DNA of 64,000 nt from Bacteroidaceae bacterium (GCA_024682395.1 JAIKZH010000002.1:1-64000); one strand, 5' to 3'. Shown: positions 29,059 to 38,425, counted from the first letter of the stretch. Numbers and translations: made by a program. Notes: a model not told the origin generated them from the letters alone.

Positions 29059-29790
29059 TTATTCGGTTGCTCCCTCATATATCGAGTTAAACACATTGGT
29101 TGCGTGTTCGAGTTCGTCCTGCGACAAAGGTGGCACATCTTCAAGTTTGTATGCCACACCCATCTCCTTATATTTATATGCTCCCATGGTGTGATATGGC
29201 AGCAGGTCCACACGTTCTATTATATCCTTATAATCGCATAGGAAGCGTGCCACATCTTTTATATGTTCGTCGTCGGCTGTAATACCCGGCACAAGTACAT
29301 GGCGCACCCATATGGGTTTACCTATCGTCTTTAGGTGGTCGAACCACATCTTATTATTGCGTCGTTCCATACCTGTATATGACTTATGTAGGGTGTCGTC
29401 GGTTGTCTTTACATCGAGCAACACAAGGTCGCAATAATCCATCACAGCAAGTGCGTCGGGGGTGAAAACAGCCCCGCTTGTATCCACGGCAGTATGTAGC
29501 CCTTCTGTCTTGCACAAACGAAGGAATTCTCTTACGAACTGAGCCTGCAAGAGGGGTTCGCCTCCACTCACAGTCACCCCACCCTTACGTATGAAGTTGC
29601 GATATTTCAGTACTTCATGAAGGAGTTCCTCGGGTGTCCATTCATATGGCACCGAAACCTTGGCGTCCCATGTGTCAGGATTATGACAGAAAGCACAACG
29701 CAACGGACATCCCTGCATAAACGCAATGAAACGTATGCCTGGCCCATCGAGTGTACCAAAACTCTCTATAGAATGTATTCGCCCTTTCAT
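29059..29790 (-). CDS. pflA: Pyruvate formate-lyase activating enzyme
   Basis: A radical SAM enzyme that installs the glycyl radical on PflB. The 243-aa protein has the Fe-S cluster motif Cys28-x3-Cys32-x2-Cys35 in GCPLRCAFCHNPD, the GGVTVSGGEPLLQ segment, and VLLDVKTTDD, all standard for PflA. It overlaps the end of the 306-aa gene by 4 bp (ATGA), so it is translationally coupled to that gene rather than directly to pflB. Confidence 0.95.
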   Translation of the reverse strand: MKGRIHSIESFGTLDGPGIRFIAFMQGCPLRCAFCHNPDTWDAKVSVPYEWTPEELLHEVLKYRNFIRKGGVTVSGGEPLLQAQFVREFLRLCKTEGLHTAVDTSGAVFTPDALAVMDYCDLVLLDVKTTDDTLHKSYTGMERRNNKMWFDHLKTIGKPIWVRHVLVPGITADDEHIKDVARFLCDYKDIIERVDLLPYHTMGAYKYKEMGVAYKLEDVPPLSQDELEHATNVFNSIYEGATE

Positions 29791-30707
29791 TTTATCACAC
29801 TAAACAAATAATCGAAACTATATGTGCGTACATATGCCTTATTACCCTTCAACTCTACCCTCTCAACCATTTTCTTCACAGGAATCTTCTGTACACGCTG
29901 TCCACTATATTTGTCTAATATAAACAGATTATCGGGTTCACTTGTGAAACCATATCCACAGATAATGGAATTATTCACAACGGCAAATTTCGAATTGCAT
30001 GTCATTGGCTGTGTGGTCCATAAAATCTCGTTGTTCTCCATATCGAAAGCTGAGAGATAACCTGTCTGATAACCTGCACCATCTGAATAGCTTCGTGAAC
30101 CATGTGCCACATACATTATATTACCTTCAATATATACATCTGTCACACATTGCACATTTCCCATGAGTGTGGTCTTAGGTGAGTAGCGGAAATTCTCAAA
30201 GTCGTAAGCGGCATAATACTTTTGTTCTTCTTGATCGGTCACAACAAGTTTTAGGGTTTCTCCATAGTGAGGTCCATAAACTGTCACCAGATATCCGCCT
30301 GTATTGAATTGGTAGCGTGGAGCAAACTGATATAAAGGGAAATCCACTTTTAATTCTCTTGGAGTCAGACCGTTGTTGATTACCCAGTCGTCTTCGTCTG
30401 TGATGTTATTGGCTTTACACGAAAGCAATGTCAACCTCACTTGCTTACGGTTCATATTGCGCTTGAGCATATGTCCTTTGAAATCAGGAGCTGGAACTCT
30501 CACATAATCGAGGCTTTCCACCATGTCACGGCTGAAATCGCCAATCGGAGTTAATTGGAATTCCGGTTTGAAATCCTTGTCGCGGCTTGGATACGTCACC
30601 TGTGTGGCTGCTGGTCTGCCCTTAACGGTTCTCTTCTGAGCACACAAAGGCACAGATAGCATCATAAAGATGACCGATGCAATAAAAGTAGTTGTAATCT
30701 TATTCAT
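29787..30707 (-). CDS. Exported protein of unknown function coupled to pflA
   Basis: The 306-aa protein has a signal peptide (MNKITTTFIASVIFMMLSVP, cleavage near CAQ). The body contains beta-propeller-like strands such as VTDVYIEGNIMYVAHGSRSY, YLSAFDMENNEILWTTQP and LFILDKYSGQRVQKIPVKK, reminiscent of PQQ-like WD repeats with an outer strand per blade. I cannot name the family. Its 3' end overlaps pflA by 4 bp although PflA is cytoplasmic and this product is exported, so the pairing is odd. It starts about 200 bp after pflB, beyond a terminator-like hairpin. Confidence 0.65.
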   Translation of the reverse strand: MNKITTTFIASVIFMMLSVPLCAQKRTVKGRPAATQVTYPSRDKDFKPEFQLTPIGDFSRDMVESLDYVRVPAPDFKGHMLKRNMNRKQVRLTLLSCKANNITDEDDWVINNGLTPRELKVDFPLYQFAPRYQFNTGGYLVTVYGPHYGETLKLVVTDQEEQKYYAAYDFENFRYSPKTTLMGNVQCVTDVYIEGNIMYVAHGSRSYSDGAGYQTGYLSAFDMENNEILWTTQPMTCNSKFAVVNNSIICGYGFTSEPDNLFILDKYSGQRVQKIPVKKMVERVELKGNKAYVRTYSFDYLFSVIK

Positions 30708-30772
30708 AATTGTATAGGTTTTGAGATGTATTAATTAAGTAAGGATAATTAGCAGACACTTATATAAAAGAA

Positions 30773-30829
30773 AAGTCATTGTCCTTGGGTGCCCACGTCT
30801 TTATCATGAACACTTGCGGGCAATGACTT
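30773..30829 (-). terminator. Compound hairpin after pflB
   Basis: A 9-bp perfect outer stem (30773-30781 with 30821-30829) encloses a smaller GC stem (30791-30796 with 30816-30821). On the minus strand it is followed by TTTTCTTTT. It is probably a terminator or partial attenuator between pflB and the 306-aa gene. Confidence 0.7.
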
Positions 30830-30909
30830 ATATACAGATTTATGTTTACTGACAAGCATTAAGCTTATTATAGAGCAAACCGTTTGTTTTGCGGTTTTGC
30901 ATCACTTTC

Positions 30910-33144
30910 TTAGATTTTCTGGTTGATTGTACGACTAAGTACATCGAGTTGCTGTTCACGTGTAAGTTTCACGAAGTTTACAGCGTAACCTGACACACGG
31001 ATTGTGAGTTGTGGATACTTCTCTGGATGTTCCATTGCATCAACCAACAAGTCACGGTCGAACACATTCACGTTGAGGTGGTGACCACCATCTGGAGTGA
31101 AATAACCATCCATAAGGTTCACGAGGTTATCAATCTGAGTGTTGCTTTCTTTGCCTAATGTTGAAGGGGAGATAGCAAATGTGTATGAGATACCATCATG
31201 AGAATGTTGGAAAGGAAGTTTTGCTACAGAAGCCAGAGCTGCCACAGCACCACGAGTATCACGTCCGTTCATTGGGTTGGCACCTGGAGCGAATGGAACC
31301 CATGCCTCACGTCCGTCAGGAGTAGCACCAGTGAATTTACCATACATTATATTAGATGTGATAGTAAGCAATGACTGAGTTGGTTTAGCATTGCGGTAAG
31401 TCTGATGCTGACGGAGGAATTCCATGAATTTCTCTGTTACCATCAATGCAAGACGGTCTGTATCGTCGTCGTTATTACCGAAAGGCACATAACCTGTATT
31501 TTCAAAACCAACAGCCAATCCACGTTCGTCACGGATAACCTTCACCTTACCAAACTTGATTGCAGCAAGGGAGTCTGTCACGATAGAAAGTCCGGCAATA
31601 CCAGTAGCACGTGTGCGTTCTACATCGCCATCGTGTAAAGCCATCTCAAATGCCTCATAGTCATATTTATCGTGCATATAGTGGATAATCTGAAGAGCAT
31701 TGACATAAGTCTTTGCCAACCAGCGCATCATCTGTTCAAACTTATCCATCACCTCTTCATAATCGAGATACTCGCTTGTGATTGGTGTGAATCCAGGAGC
31801 AATCTGCTCACCACTCTTTTCGTCACGACCACCATTAATAGCGTAGAGAAGACACTTGGCAAGGTTAGCACGAGCTCCGAAGAACTGCATCTGCTTACCG
31901 ATCTTCATAGGTGACACACAGCATGCAATACCATAATCATCACCATAATCTGGGCGCATCAGATCGTCGTTTTCATATTGTATGGCAGAAGTCTTGATAG
32001 ACATCTTAGCGCAATATTTCTTCCAAGCCTCTGGCAAACGTTCACTCCAAAGCACAGTAAGATTTGGTTCTGGAGCAGGTCCGAGGTTCTCCAATGTATG
32101 AAGCATACGGAAACAAGTCTTTGTAACCAAAGTACGACCGTCGATACCCATACCACCTTCAGATGCAGTAACCCATACAGGGTCGCCAGAGAAGAGGTCG
32201 TTATATTCAGGAGTACGAAGGAAACGTACGATACGCAACTTGATAACCATTTGGTCAATAAGTTCTTGAGCCTCCTGTTCTGTAAGAGTACCATTCTTCA
32301 AGTCGTTTTCAATAAATATATCAAGGAATGTAGAAATACGTCCTATTGACATAGCGGCACCATCTTGATCTTTTACAGCACCGAGATAACCGAAATAAAC
32401 AAACTGAACAGCCTCGCGTGCGTTCTTTGCTGGTTTGCTTACATCGAAACCATATGCAGCACACATCTCTTTGAAATCCTTTAGAGCCTGAATCTGTTCA
32501 GCTACTTCCTCACGCTGACGAATTATCTCTTCGCTCAATTCCTGAACGTCGAGACGATCCATAAAACGTTTCTTTTCCTCAATAAGGTTGTCGATACCAT
32601 AAAGAGCAATTCTACGATAGTCGCCAATGATACGACCACGAGCATAAGCATCAGGCAGACCTGTAATGATATGTGAGTGACGTGCAGCACGTATATCTTT
32701 AGTATAAGCTGAGAACACACCTGCGTTATGAGTCTTGCGATGTTTAGTGTAAACCATCTTGGTTTCTGCGTCAAGACTGAATCCATAAGATTCAAGTGCT
32801 GTTTCAACCATACGGATACCACCCTTTGGGAAGATTCCTCTTTTAAGAGGAGCATCTGTTTGTAAACCTACAATCACCTCGTCGTCTTTACTAATATAAC
32901 CTGGGCCGTAAGTGGTGAGGGTTTGTGGCAATCTTGTTTCTGCGTCATATACCCCTTTTTCGCGTTCTGTCTTGAACATTTCTGTAAGAATGTTCCAAAT
33001 CTTAAGTGTTCGTTCTGTTGGTCCGGCAAGGAACGACTCATCGCCCTCGTATGGAGTGTAATTGTGTTGTATAAAATCACGGACGTTAATTTCTCGCTTC
33101 CAAATGAAGCCTTTGTAATGATCGAGTTGGTTTGTAAGTTTCAT
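30910..33144 (-). CDS. pflB: Formate C-acetyltransferase (pyruvate formate-lyase)
   Basis: Splits pyruvate with CoA into acetyl-CoA and formate during anaerobic growth, using a glycyl radical. The ~744-aa protein has the adjacent active-site cysteines in GIACCVSPM (about residue 405) and the glycyl-radical loop [10 protein letters not shown] near residue 717. The N-terminus [20 protein letters not shown] is typical. The ATG at 33159 would add five residues; the ATG at 33144 is preferred because its N-terminus better resembles the family. PflA is encoded two genes downstream. Confidence 0.96.
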   Translation of the reverse strand: MKLTNQLDHYKGFIWKREINVRDFIQHNYTPYEGDESFLAGPTERTLKIWNILTEMFKTEREKGVYDAETRLPQTLTTYGPGYISKDDEVIVGLQTDAPLKRGIFPKGGIRMVETALESYGFSLDAETKMVYTKHRKTHNAGVFSAYTKDIRAARHSHIITGLPDAYARGRIIGDYRRIALYGIDNLIEEKKRFMDRLDVQELSEEIIRQREEVAEQIQALKDFKEMCAAYGFDVSKPAKNAREAVQFVYFGYLGAVKDQDGAAMSIGRISTFLDIFIENDLKNGTLTEQEAQELIDQMVIKLRIVRFLRTPEYNDLFSGDPVWVTASEGGMGIDGRTLVTKTCFRMLHTLENLGPAPEPNLTVLWSERLPEAWKKYCAKMSIKTSAIQYENDDLMRPDYGDDYGIACCVSPMKIGKQMQFFGARANLAKCLLYAINGGRDEKSGEQIAPGFTPITSEYLDYEEVMDKFEQMMRWLAKTYVNALQIIHYMHDKYDYEAFEMALHDGDVERTRATGIAGLSIVTDSLAAIKFGKVKVIRDERGLAVGFENTGYVPFGNNDDDTDRLALMVTEKFMEFLRQHQTYRNAKPTQSLLTITSNIMYGKFTGATPDGREAWVPFAPGANPMNGRDTRGAVAALASVAKLPFQHSHDGISYTFAISPSTLGKESNTQIDNLVNLMDGYFTPDGGHHLNVNVFDRDLLVDAMEHPEKYPQLTIRVSGYAVNFVKLTREQQLDVLSRTINQKI

Positions 33145-33176
33145 ATTAATTATCTGCATTTATTAACTTCGGGGAA

Positions 33177-33184
33177 CAAAGGTA
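33177..33184 (-). promoter_or_regulatory. -7 element upstream of pflB
   Basis: TACCTTTG on the minus strand (33184-33177). No matching -33 TTG seen. Confidence 0.4.
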
Positions 33185-33335
33185 CGAATTTTATCCCGAA
33201 AAATAATAAATATGATAACTAAAATAACAATAATTATGAAACTATCCACAATAACCTCAAAATTGCAATCTCATGACTTTGCAATGGTGCTAATTTAAGG
33301 TGGGTAAGGTGGTTGTTGGACATTTTGTTTTATTA

Positions 33336-34478
33336 TTAGATAGTTTCACATCGTTCTTTGTTTACCACCCTATCACGGAATTTTTGCTTATCATTGAAAT
33401 TTCTTGACAGGTTCATAACTATATCAAGATAATTATCTGTACCCTTATCTTTATCCTCATGATAAAATGGTTTAATGGAAACGCAATTATCATGTTCAAA
33501 TATAGTATTGAGTAAGGTTCTATCAGAAATTCCGCACGAATGTCCCATTATAAAAACTTGGAATGGAGCAGATTCTATAAACTGCAATAATCTATGATAA
33601 TTATTTGTTTCTAGATATTTCACAGATTTTGAATACTTTAGCATTTCATTATCATTAGTATCAAGAATATCTTTATAATTCCTTTCCAAGTCATCACCAT
33701 AACCAAATATTATATTTTGGGGATGTTCTAACTCACCATGGATAAAGTTGTGGTCAAATTTATATCCACCATACATTTTGGTCGTTGCTGTGTAATTGAA
33801 ACTCAACAACATAATGCGCTTAGGAAGCAGCACGTTGCGCTTCTCAATAATATTTTTAATTTCTTCTATGTTTTGATTCTCAAGCCCCATATTTTCTAAT
33901 GCCTTATTTTCCCCTTCTGTTGAAAAATCGTCAGGGTCAAAGAAATCAGTCATCGCATCATGTAATCCCTTTATAAATTCATTCCGTCCTATGGTTCTAA
34001 GGTATTTTATCAGTTCATCTTGTATAAATGCCAACTGCTCATTCAGTTCCTTGACTATTTTGTTATTGTTGGAATCTTCAGTACACCTTTTCAATAGTTG
34101 ATAATAATCAAATTCAATATCAGACCATCCTTTCTCATCAAGATTGTTCATTATTCTTTCAAGAAATGGACTGGATTCCATAAGTAAATATTTAGAATTA
34201 TCATTAAAATACTTTTTAACTTCTTGGTATGTATATGAATCCTTCCTCGAATTAAAAAAGTGGTTTGAATTACAAAAATTAAAAAACTGGATACTATTTA
34301 TATCTTTACTAGCTTTTAGACTGCATAATGGATCTGAGTGTTCAGAAGAATTAAAATGCGGTTCCTTTATAAACTTTTTAACCTTATTATTCCAATACCA
34401 TTCAATAAAATCTTTATAACTGGTTTTCAGTCCATGAGCTAAATCAAATCCGTTTCCAATAATTACAAGTCTATTCAT
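33336..34478 (-). CDS. AbiH-family abortive-infection protein
   Basis: The 380-aa protein starts MNRLVIIGNGFDLAHGLKTS followed by YKDFIEWYW. The GNGFDLAHGL-x-TSY motif at the N-terminus is the hallmark of AbiH (Bacteriophage abortive infection AbiH, DUF4121-like), whose founder from Lactococcus blocks phage growth after infection. The central region is helical and charged, and a C-terminal segment FQVFIMGHSCGISDRTLLNTIF matches the second conserved AbiH block. The biochemical activity of AbiH is not firmly known. It is divergent from the Argonaute operon, consistent with a small defence island. Length is typical (~350-400 aa). Confidence 0.88.
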   Translation of the reverse strand: MNRLVIIGNGFDLAHGLKTSYKDFIEWYWNNKVKKFIKEPHFNSSEHSDPLCSLKASKDINSIQFFNFCNSNHFFNSRKDSYTYQEVKKYFNDNSKYLLMESSPFLERIMNNLDEKGWSDIEFDYYQLLKRCTEDSNNNKIVKELNEQLAFIQDELIKYLRTIGRNEFIKGLHDAMTDFFDPDDFSTEGENKALENMGLENQNIEEIKNIIEKRNVLLPKRIMLLSFNYTATTKMYGGYKFDHNFIHGELEHPQNIIFGYGDDLERNYKDILDTNDNEMLKYSKSVKYLETNNYHRLLQFIESAPFQVFIMGHSCGISDRTLLNTIFEHDNCVSIKPFYHEDKDKGTDNYLDIVMNLSRNFNDKQKFRDRVVNKERCETI

Positions 34479-34510
34479 AAAATTAAAATATCATTCATTA
34501 TTTATATATG

Positions 34511-34518
34511 CAAAAATA
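34511..34518 (-). promoter_or_regulatory. -7 element upstream of the AbiH gene
   Basis: TATTTTTG followed by C on the minus strand (34518-34511), 33 bp before the AbiH start. No clear -33 element. Confidence 0.4.
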
Positions 34519-34614
34519 CAAATAAATCTCGAACGGTCTTCACATATACCTTATTTTTTTATAGAAAGTGAGATTTTTTATTTACTATAATTTTATAGTT
34601 CAATTTTTCATTAT

Positions 34615-34656
34615 TATATTTGCAGTATAAAAGTCATACATTATAGACATATAATG
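34615..34656 (+). promoter_or_regulatory. Distal promoter and hairpin upstream of the Argonaute gene
   Basis: TATATTTGC (34615-34623) matches the -7 box. It is followed by a perfect 7-bp hairpin with a GACA loop (34639-34645 with 34650-34656). It would give a leader of about 255 nt to the Argonaute start, or a short leader RNA. Confidence 0.45.
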
Positions 34657-34811
34657 ATAAAAGTCTAATGTTTACTTTTCACAATTAAATATTTTTTTAA
34701 AATAATTTCCAGCATCTAAATTCCTGATTTTCAACAATGAAACAAACAGAAAGAAAAATTCAAACCAAAAATAAAATATCATGATTTAAAGAAAGAGTGA
34801 TTAATTAAAAA

Positions 34812-34843
34812 TATATTTGCAGCGGAATCTCGGTGACGAGATT
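34812..34843 (+). promoter_or_regulatory. Proximal promoter and hairpin/operator of the Argonaute operon
   Basis: TATATTTGC (34812-34820) is a good -7 box. The predicted transcript start, about 7 bp on, coincides with a perfect palindrome AATCTCG-GTGA-CGAGATT (34826-34843). The palindrome could be an operator for a dimeric regulator or a 5'-end RNA hairpin. Confidence 0.5.
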
Positions 34844-34884
34844 TTAAAATGTTTATATTGTATCAATTTTTAAATTTTAATCCA

Positions 34885-37179
34885 ATGATTAAAGAAAAAT
34901 TAATTCTCAATACACTCACATTCGAGTATCCTAAGGAGCCTGTGAAGTTCTACTTTTCAGATAAAGATGATGCAGAGCGCAAAAGCACTCAACTTAAATC
35001 TCCCGTTCTTGTTCCGAAAGAGGTCAAGCAGACTCAAAAATACACCGACTTATTTGCAGGTTGTGGCGGAATAGTGCTGTACACATCCTTCGATTTGCCA
35101 ACTGAGGGGTTTGATGCAATCGACATCGACTTTAATGCCGTTGAAAACGAATACTTGGTGAAGAGATACTATAATCGCAGGTTGGAAAAGTATTTCAGAT
35201 ACTATGATGATGTTGTCGTAACGAAGTCTGGTATAACCGATGATATACAAGTATGGCTTCTCAGAGGCGGAGAAAAGAGCCATGTCAACTATAATGGTAA
35301 GCAATACGAATTGATGGCGATGGATAGGTTTACTATAAGGGTGAAATATGACCGCTTCAACAATTGGCCTTATCTTCTCGTTGCCAACGACAGGCCTGCG
35401 CTATTGCTCAATGTTCCTCTGAAACAACTCTTCAACGATTTTCTTGATGAGCCATTCACAAGCCAGACCGGTATTACGCCAAGCATGATTAATTTCGTCA
35501 TGACTCGTGAAGTCAAGAAAGGCTCAAGTGGCGAAGAATATGTTGTTCACAAGATTAACAAGTACGAATATCTACAAAGCCATAACATGTATTGTCCGCT
35601 TGAAACAACCCGTCCAATTATGGGAGGAGAACTGAAGCGGTTTTTGGGTATGGATAAACATGAGGAGACCCGCTCATTTGAAAGTAAATACATCCGCTAC
35701 AAGGAAAAGATTGAAGCGTTTCGTAAGAGATTCCTCAACACGGAAGACATAGAAAAGATATTCCATAATCTGGCATACGATTTTACAGAAGCCAAGCAGA
35801 TACAAGTCGGTCAAACCAACAGTTCTAAGCGCATGCTCATTTTTGGTAAAGATGAAAACGGCAACGATGTGAGGAATGTCCGTCAGCAGTCTGGTGTCAA
35901 TTTTGGTCCCCACATCAAATGCCCCCACACCAATGTTCAAATGATATTCATTTTCCCAAAAAGTAGTATTGAGGAAGCGAGAAATCTAATAAAGTACATG
36001 CGTAAAGGTGGATATAAAGGCCAAAGCAAAGCACTTTCAAATTACATTGGCAGCAATGTGGCTTACGCCGACCCATCCTTCCATATCCAATTTGAGGATG
36101 AAGCAAATCCAGTCCCTGAAATAGAGAAAGCTCTACAAGCTGACTGCTACAGGAATAAGGATAATCGTATCAAGTATGTTGGCATCTATATATCCCCAAT
36201 TCATAAGTACGCTTCAGCACATGAGAGTAAAGAGTGTTACTACAAAATAAAAGAAATCCTCCTTAAATACAACATCCCAACGCAATGTATCGACAGAGAC
36301 AAAATGAATGATATGATTGATAAGGACAATCGAACAGAAAAATACAATTTCGCCTACACCTTACAAAATATGGGCGTTGCCATATGTGCTAAATTAGGAG
36401 GCTCACCATGGCTACTTGATGAAACTGACAGAAAGGAGTTGATTATTGGAATTGGAGCCTTCCGTTGCGGCAATCAGCAATATATCGGTGCAGCTTTCTC
36501 GTTTGACAATACTGGTATATTTAACGATTATAGTTACTTCGAAAAGTCAGAACTTGACGAGTTGATTGGTGCAATTAAGTTGGCCATCATACGCTACTCA
36601 TCAGTTAACAATCAGCCTGAACGCATCATCATCCATTATTATAAGAAAATTAGCCGTAAACGAGAGTTCAAGAAGGTTGAGGACATGCTTCATAGCCTTA
36701 GCCTTGATGTACCTGTTTATATCGTTACAATCAACAAAACTGAGTCAGAAGATATTGTGTTATTTGATGAAGAGAGCACATATTCTTCTTACAATTACAA
36801 GACGAGACAGAGCGAGAGTGTTAAGAGCCTTATGCCGTATAGTGGTAAATGGGTGAACCTTGGGCCGTCAAAAGAAGGACACAGATATCTGCTATGTAAC
36901 AATACACGATACGAAGGTGAAAAATTCAGCGCAATGGATGGTTTCCCTTTCCCTGTAAAGCTGACCATAGCCTGTCCTAATAGAAATGATGAAATCGAGA
37001 CACCTGTGATTCAGCAATTGATTGACCAGGTATATCAATTCAGTCGCATATACTGGAAATCGGTGAAGCAGCAAGGATTACCCGTTACTATCAAGTACCC
37101 AGAGATGATAGCAGAGATTATGCCTCACTTCAACGACAAGACGGTCTATACTGAGAGTAACTGTTTGTGGTTTTTATAA
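34885..37179 (+). CDS. Long prokaryotic Argonaute with inactivated PIWI domain
   Basis: A 764-aa protein (numbering from the ATG at 34885; an ATG at 34849 would add 12 residues but leaves almost no leader). N-terminal and linker region about 1-260, with at most a reduced PAZ; MID about 410-505; PIWI about 505-764. The MID pocket that holds the guide 5' phosphate looks intact and of YK type: Tyr452, Lys456, Gln467 and Lys503 have the spacing of Tyr/Arg-x3-Lys-x10-Gln seen in Rhodobacter and Thermus Argonautes, and the chain ends in a hydrophobic C-terminus (LWFL). AKLGGSPW precedes PIWI as usual. The catalytic Asp positions are Gly524 (in LIIGIGAF), Tyr586 (in IIIHYYKK) and Glu740 (in VTIKYPEMIA), so cleavage is predicted lost. 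It is followed 12 bp later by an unknown 336-aa gene. Confidence 0.9.
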   Translation: MIKEKLILNTLTFEYPKEPVKFYFSDKDDAERKSTQLKSPVLVPKEVKQTQKYTDLFAGCGGIVLYTSFDLPTEGFDAIDIDFNAVENEYLVKRYYNRRLEKYFRYYDDVVVTKSGITDDIQVWLLRGGEKSHVNYNGKQYELMAMDRFTIRVKYDRFNNWPYLLVANDRPALLLNVPLKQLFNDFLDEPFTSQTGITPSMINFVMTREVKKGSSGEEYVVHKINKYEYLQSHNMYCPLETTRPIMGGELKRFLGMDKHEETRSFESKYIRYKEKIEAFRKRFLNTEDIEKIFHNLAYDFTEAKQIQVGQTNSSKRMLIFGKDENGNDVRNVRQQSGVNFGPHIKCPHTNVQMIFIFPKSSIEEARNLIKYMRKGGYKGQSKALSNYIGSNVAYADPSFHIQFEDEANPVPEIEKALQADCYRNKDNRIKYVGIYISPIHKYASAHESKECYYKIKEILLKYNIPTQCIDRDKMNDMIDKDNRTEKYNFAYTLQNMGVAICAKLGGSPWLLDETDRKELIIGIGAFRCGNQQYIGAAFSFDNTGIFNDYSYFEKSELDELIGAIKLAIIRYSSVNNQPERIIIHYYKKISRKREFKKVEDMLHSLSLDVPVYIVTINKTESEDIVLFDEESTYSSYNYKTRQSESVKSLMPYSGKWVNLGPSKEGHRYLLCNNTRYEGEKFSAMDGFPFPVKLTIACPNRNDEIETPVIQQLIDQVYQFSRIYWKSVKQQGLPVTIKYPEMIAEIMPHFNDKTVYTESNCLWFL

Positions 37180-37191
37180 TCTGTATGGCCT

Positions 37192-38202
37192 ATGAATAAC
37201 TTTGATCTGAAGAAAGTGCATGACCTGATCATGTTTCGTGATGTCTGCACGACTGATAATGCCTATATGACAGAGGCCAGCAGTTTACCTCGTATTGAAT
37301 TGGAAACAGAAGCGTTGTATGTGCTAACGCCCAAAATGTCTGTACTCTTTACGCCTAAGCTACGATATTACAGACTCGTTATCGAAAACGAAATCAATCG
37401 CCACATTAACGCAGTTACAAACTTATTGGAGGCTGATGGTACAGAAGAACTAACAAAGTTTGTTCTGAAGAAGACACGCGAAGCTGTTGCCACCTTGATG
37501 AACGAAGCAAAGCGACTGACAATGTTAGACATTGGAGATAAGAATTGGGAAAACATTATCTCAGAAAAGCCTTCTATTCCAAAACATGAAAAAGCGGCAA
37601 CTGAACTTGCGGTGTATAGTCATTATGTAATTGCAGAACTGGCTCGTTGCTGGCTTGAGTTGCAAGATAGATACGCTTATGTTATCGGTGAAGCTGGTTG
37701 TTATGACGTATCTCTGTTCTATACCTCAATCGTTGGGCTCAATCCAGACAAAGAGTTTGAGTTGAAGCGGTCAGAGAAGTATGATGAAGAAGCAAAAGGA
37801 TTTAGGAAGGTTCGGATGGACTGTTGTTTCCTCTACGACAACGAAGAATACTTTGCCATTGCCATACAGGAGTTCACGAATAAGTTACATGCTCACCATC
37901 TTATACCAGAAGATTTAGATTTAAAGCAAATGGAGAGTTTGTTCCGTGGGCATTCGTGTAGGACAAAGTATAAATGGTTGGGCCCCAACCATGTACTCAC
38001 CCACATTATCAAAGGCTTAACCAAGGATGACAATCCTGTTATCACTTCATGGCCAGAAGGTACTTCAAAATGGGAAGTTGTGTCTTGCCGATTTGTGGAT
38101 AAAGATAACAATCCCATACCAAACATCCGTCAGGAAAAGGCCAGAAAGGGTTCTGAAACTGTGGTCAAGGAGGTCGTTGAAACTCTTGCTGGGCATCTCT
38201 AA
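37192..38202 (+). CDS. Unknown Argonaute-associated protein (336 aa)
   Basis: I do not recognise this family. The protein is soluble, with no signal or membrane segment. Residues 55-165 look helical (for example IENEINRHINAVTNLLEAD, then TKFVLKKTREAVATLMNEAK, then ATELAVYSHYVIAELARCWL). Residues 205-235 are a strand-rich core (VRMDCCFLYDNEEYFAIAIQ). Residues 240-312 form a compact C-terminal module (FRGHSCRTKYKWLGPNHVLTH to SWPEGTSKWEVVSCRF) resembling, from memory, a module at the end of several Bacteroidetes mobile-element proteins, possibly winged-helix. No nuclease, NADase or deaminase motif is obvious. It is 12 bp from the Argonaute stop and is followed by a strong terminator, so the two genes form a closed operon; it is the candidate effector or accessory. 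Confidence 0.8.
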   Translation: MNNFDLKKVHDLIMFRDVCTTDNAYMTEASSLPRIELETEALYVLTPKMSVLFTPKLRYYRLVIENEINRHINAVTNLLEADGTEELTKFVLKKTREAVATLMNEAKRLTMLDIGDKNWENIISEKPSIPKHEKAATELAVYSHYVIAELARCWLELQDRYAYVIGEAGCYDVSLFYTSIVGLNPDKEFELKRSEKYDEEAKGFRKVRMDCCFLYDNEEYFAIAIQEFTNKLHAHHLIPEDLDLKQMESLFRGHSCRTKYKWLGPNHVLTHIIKGLTKDDNPVITSWPEGTSKWEVVSCRFVDKDNNPIPNIRQEKARKGSETVVKEVVETLAGHL

Positions 38203-38212
38203 CAAGATATAC

Positions 38213-38249
38213 ACTTACGACGCAATCTACTCGTCGTAAGTTTTTTTTT
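38213..38249 (+). terminator. Intrinsic terminator of the Argonaute operon
   Basis: A 9-bp perfect stem ACTTACGAC/GTCGTAAGT (38213-38221 with 38233-38241), 11-nt loop, then nine T residues (38241-38249). It starts 10 bp after the 336-aa gene stop. Confidence 0.92.
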
Positions 38250-38425
38250 GCTTTTTCTGATTTTTTTCATAGCCCATATCTTGCTTGTTATTAGCGAGGT
38301 ATGGGTTTCTTGTTTGTTACTACTAGATTTACTACGGCATTTTTTTGAGGGTGTCGTAAATGTGTTTCTTGGGTAATTGCGACCAAACGTTGATGTGGCG
38401 AACCAATCCACCTGCGTTGGTTAAA

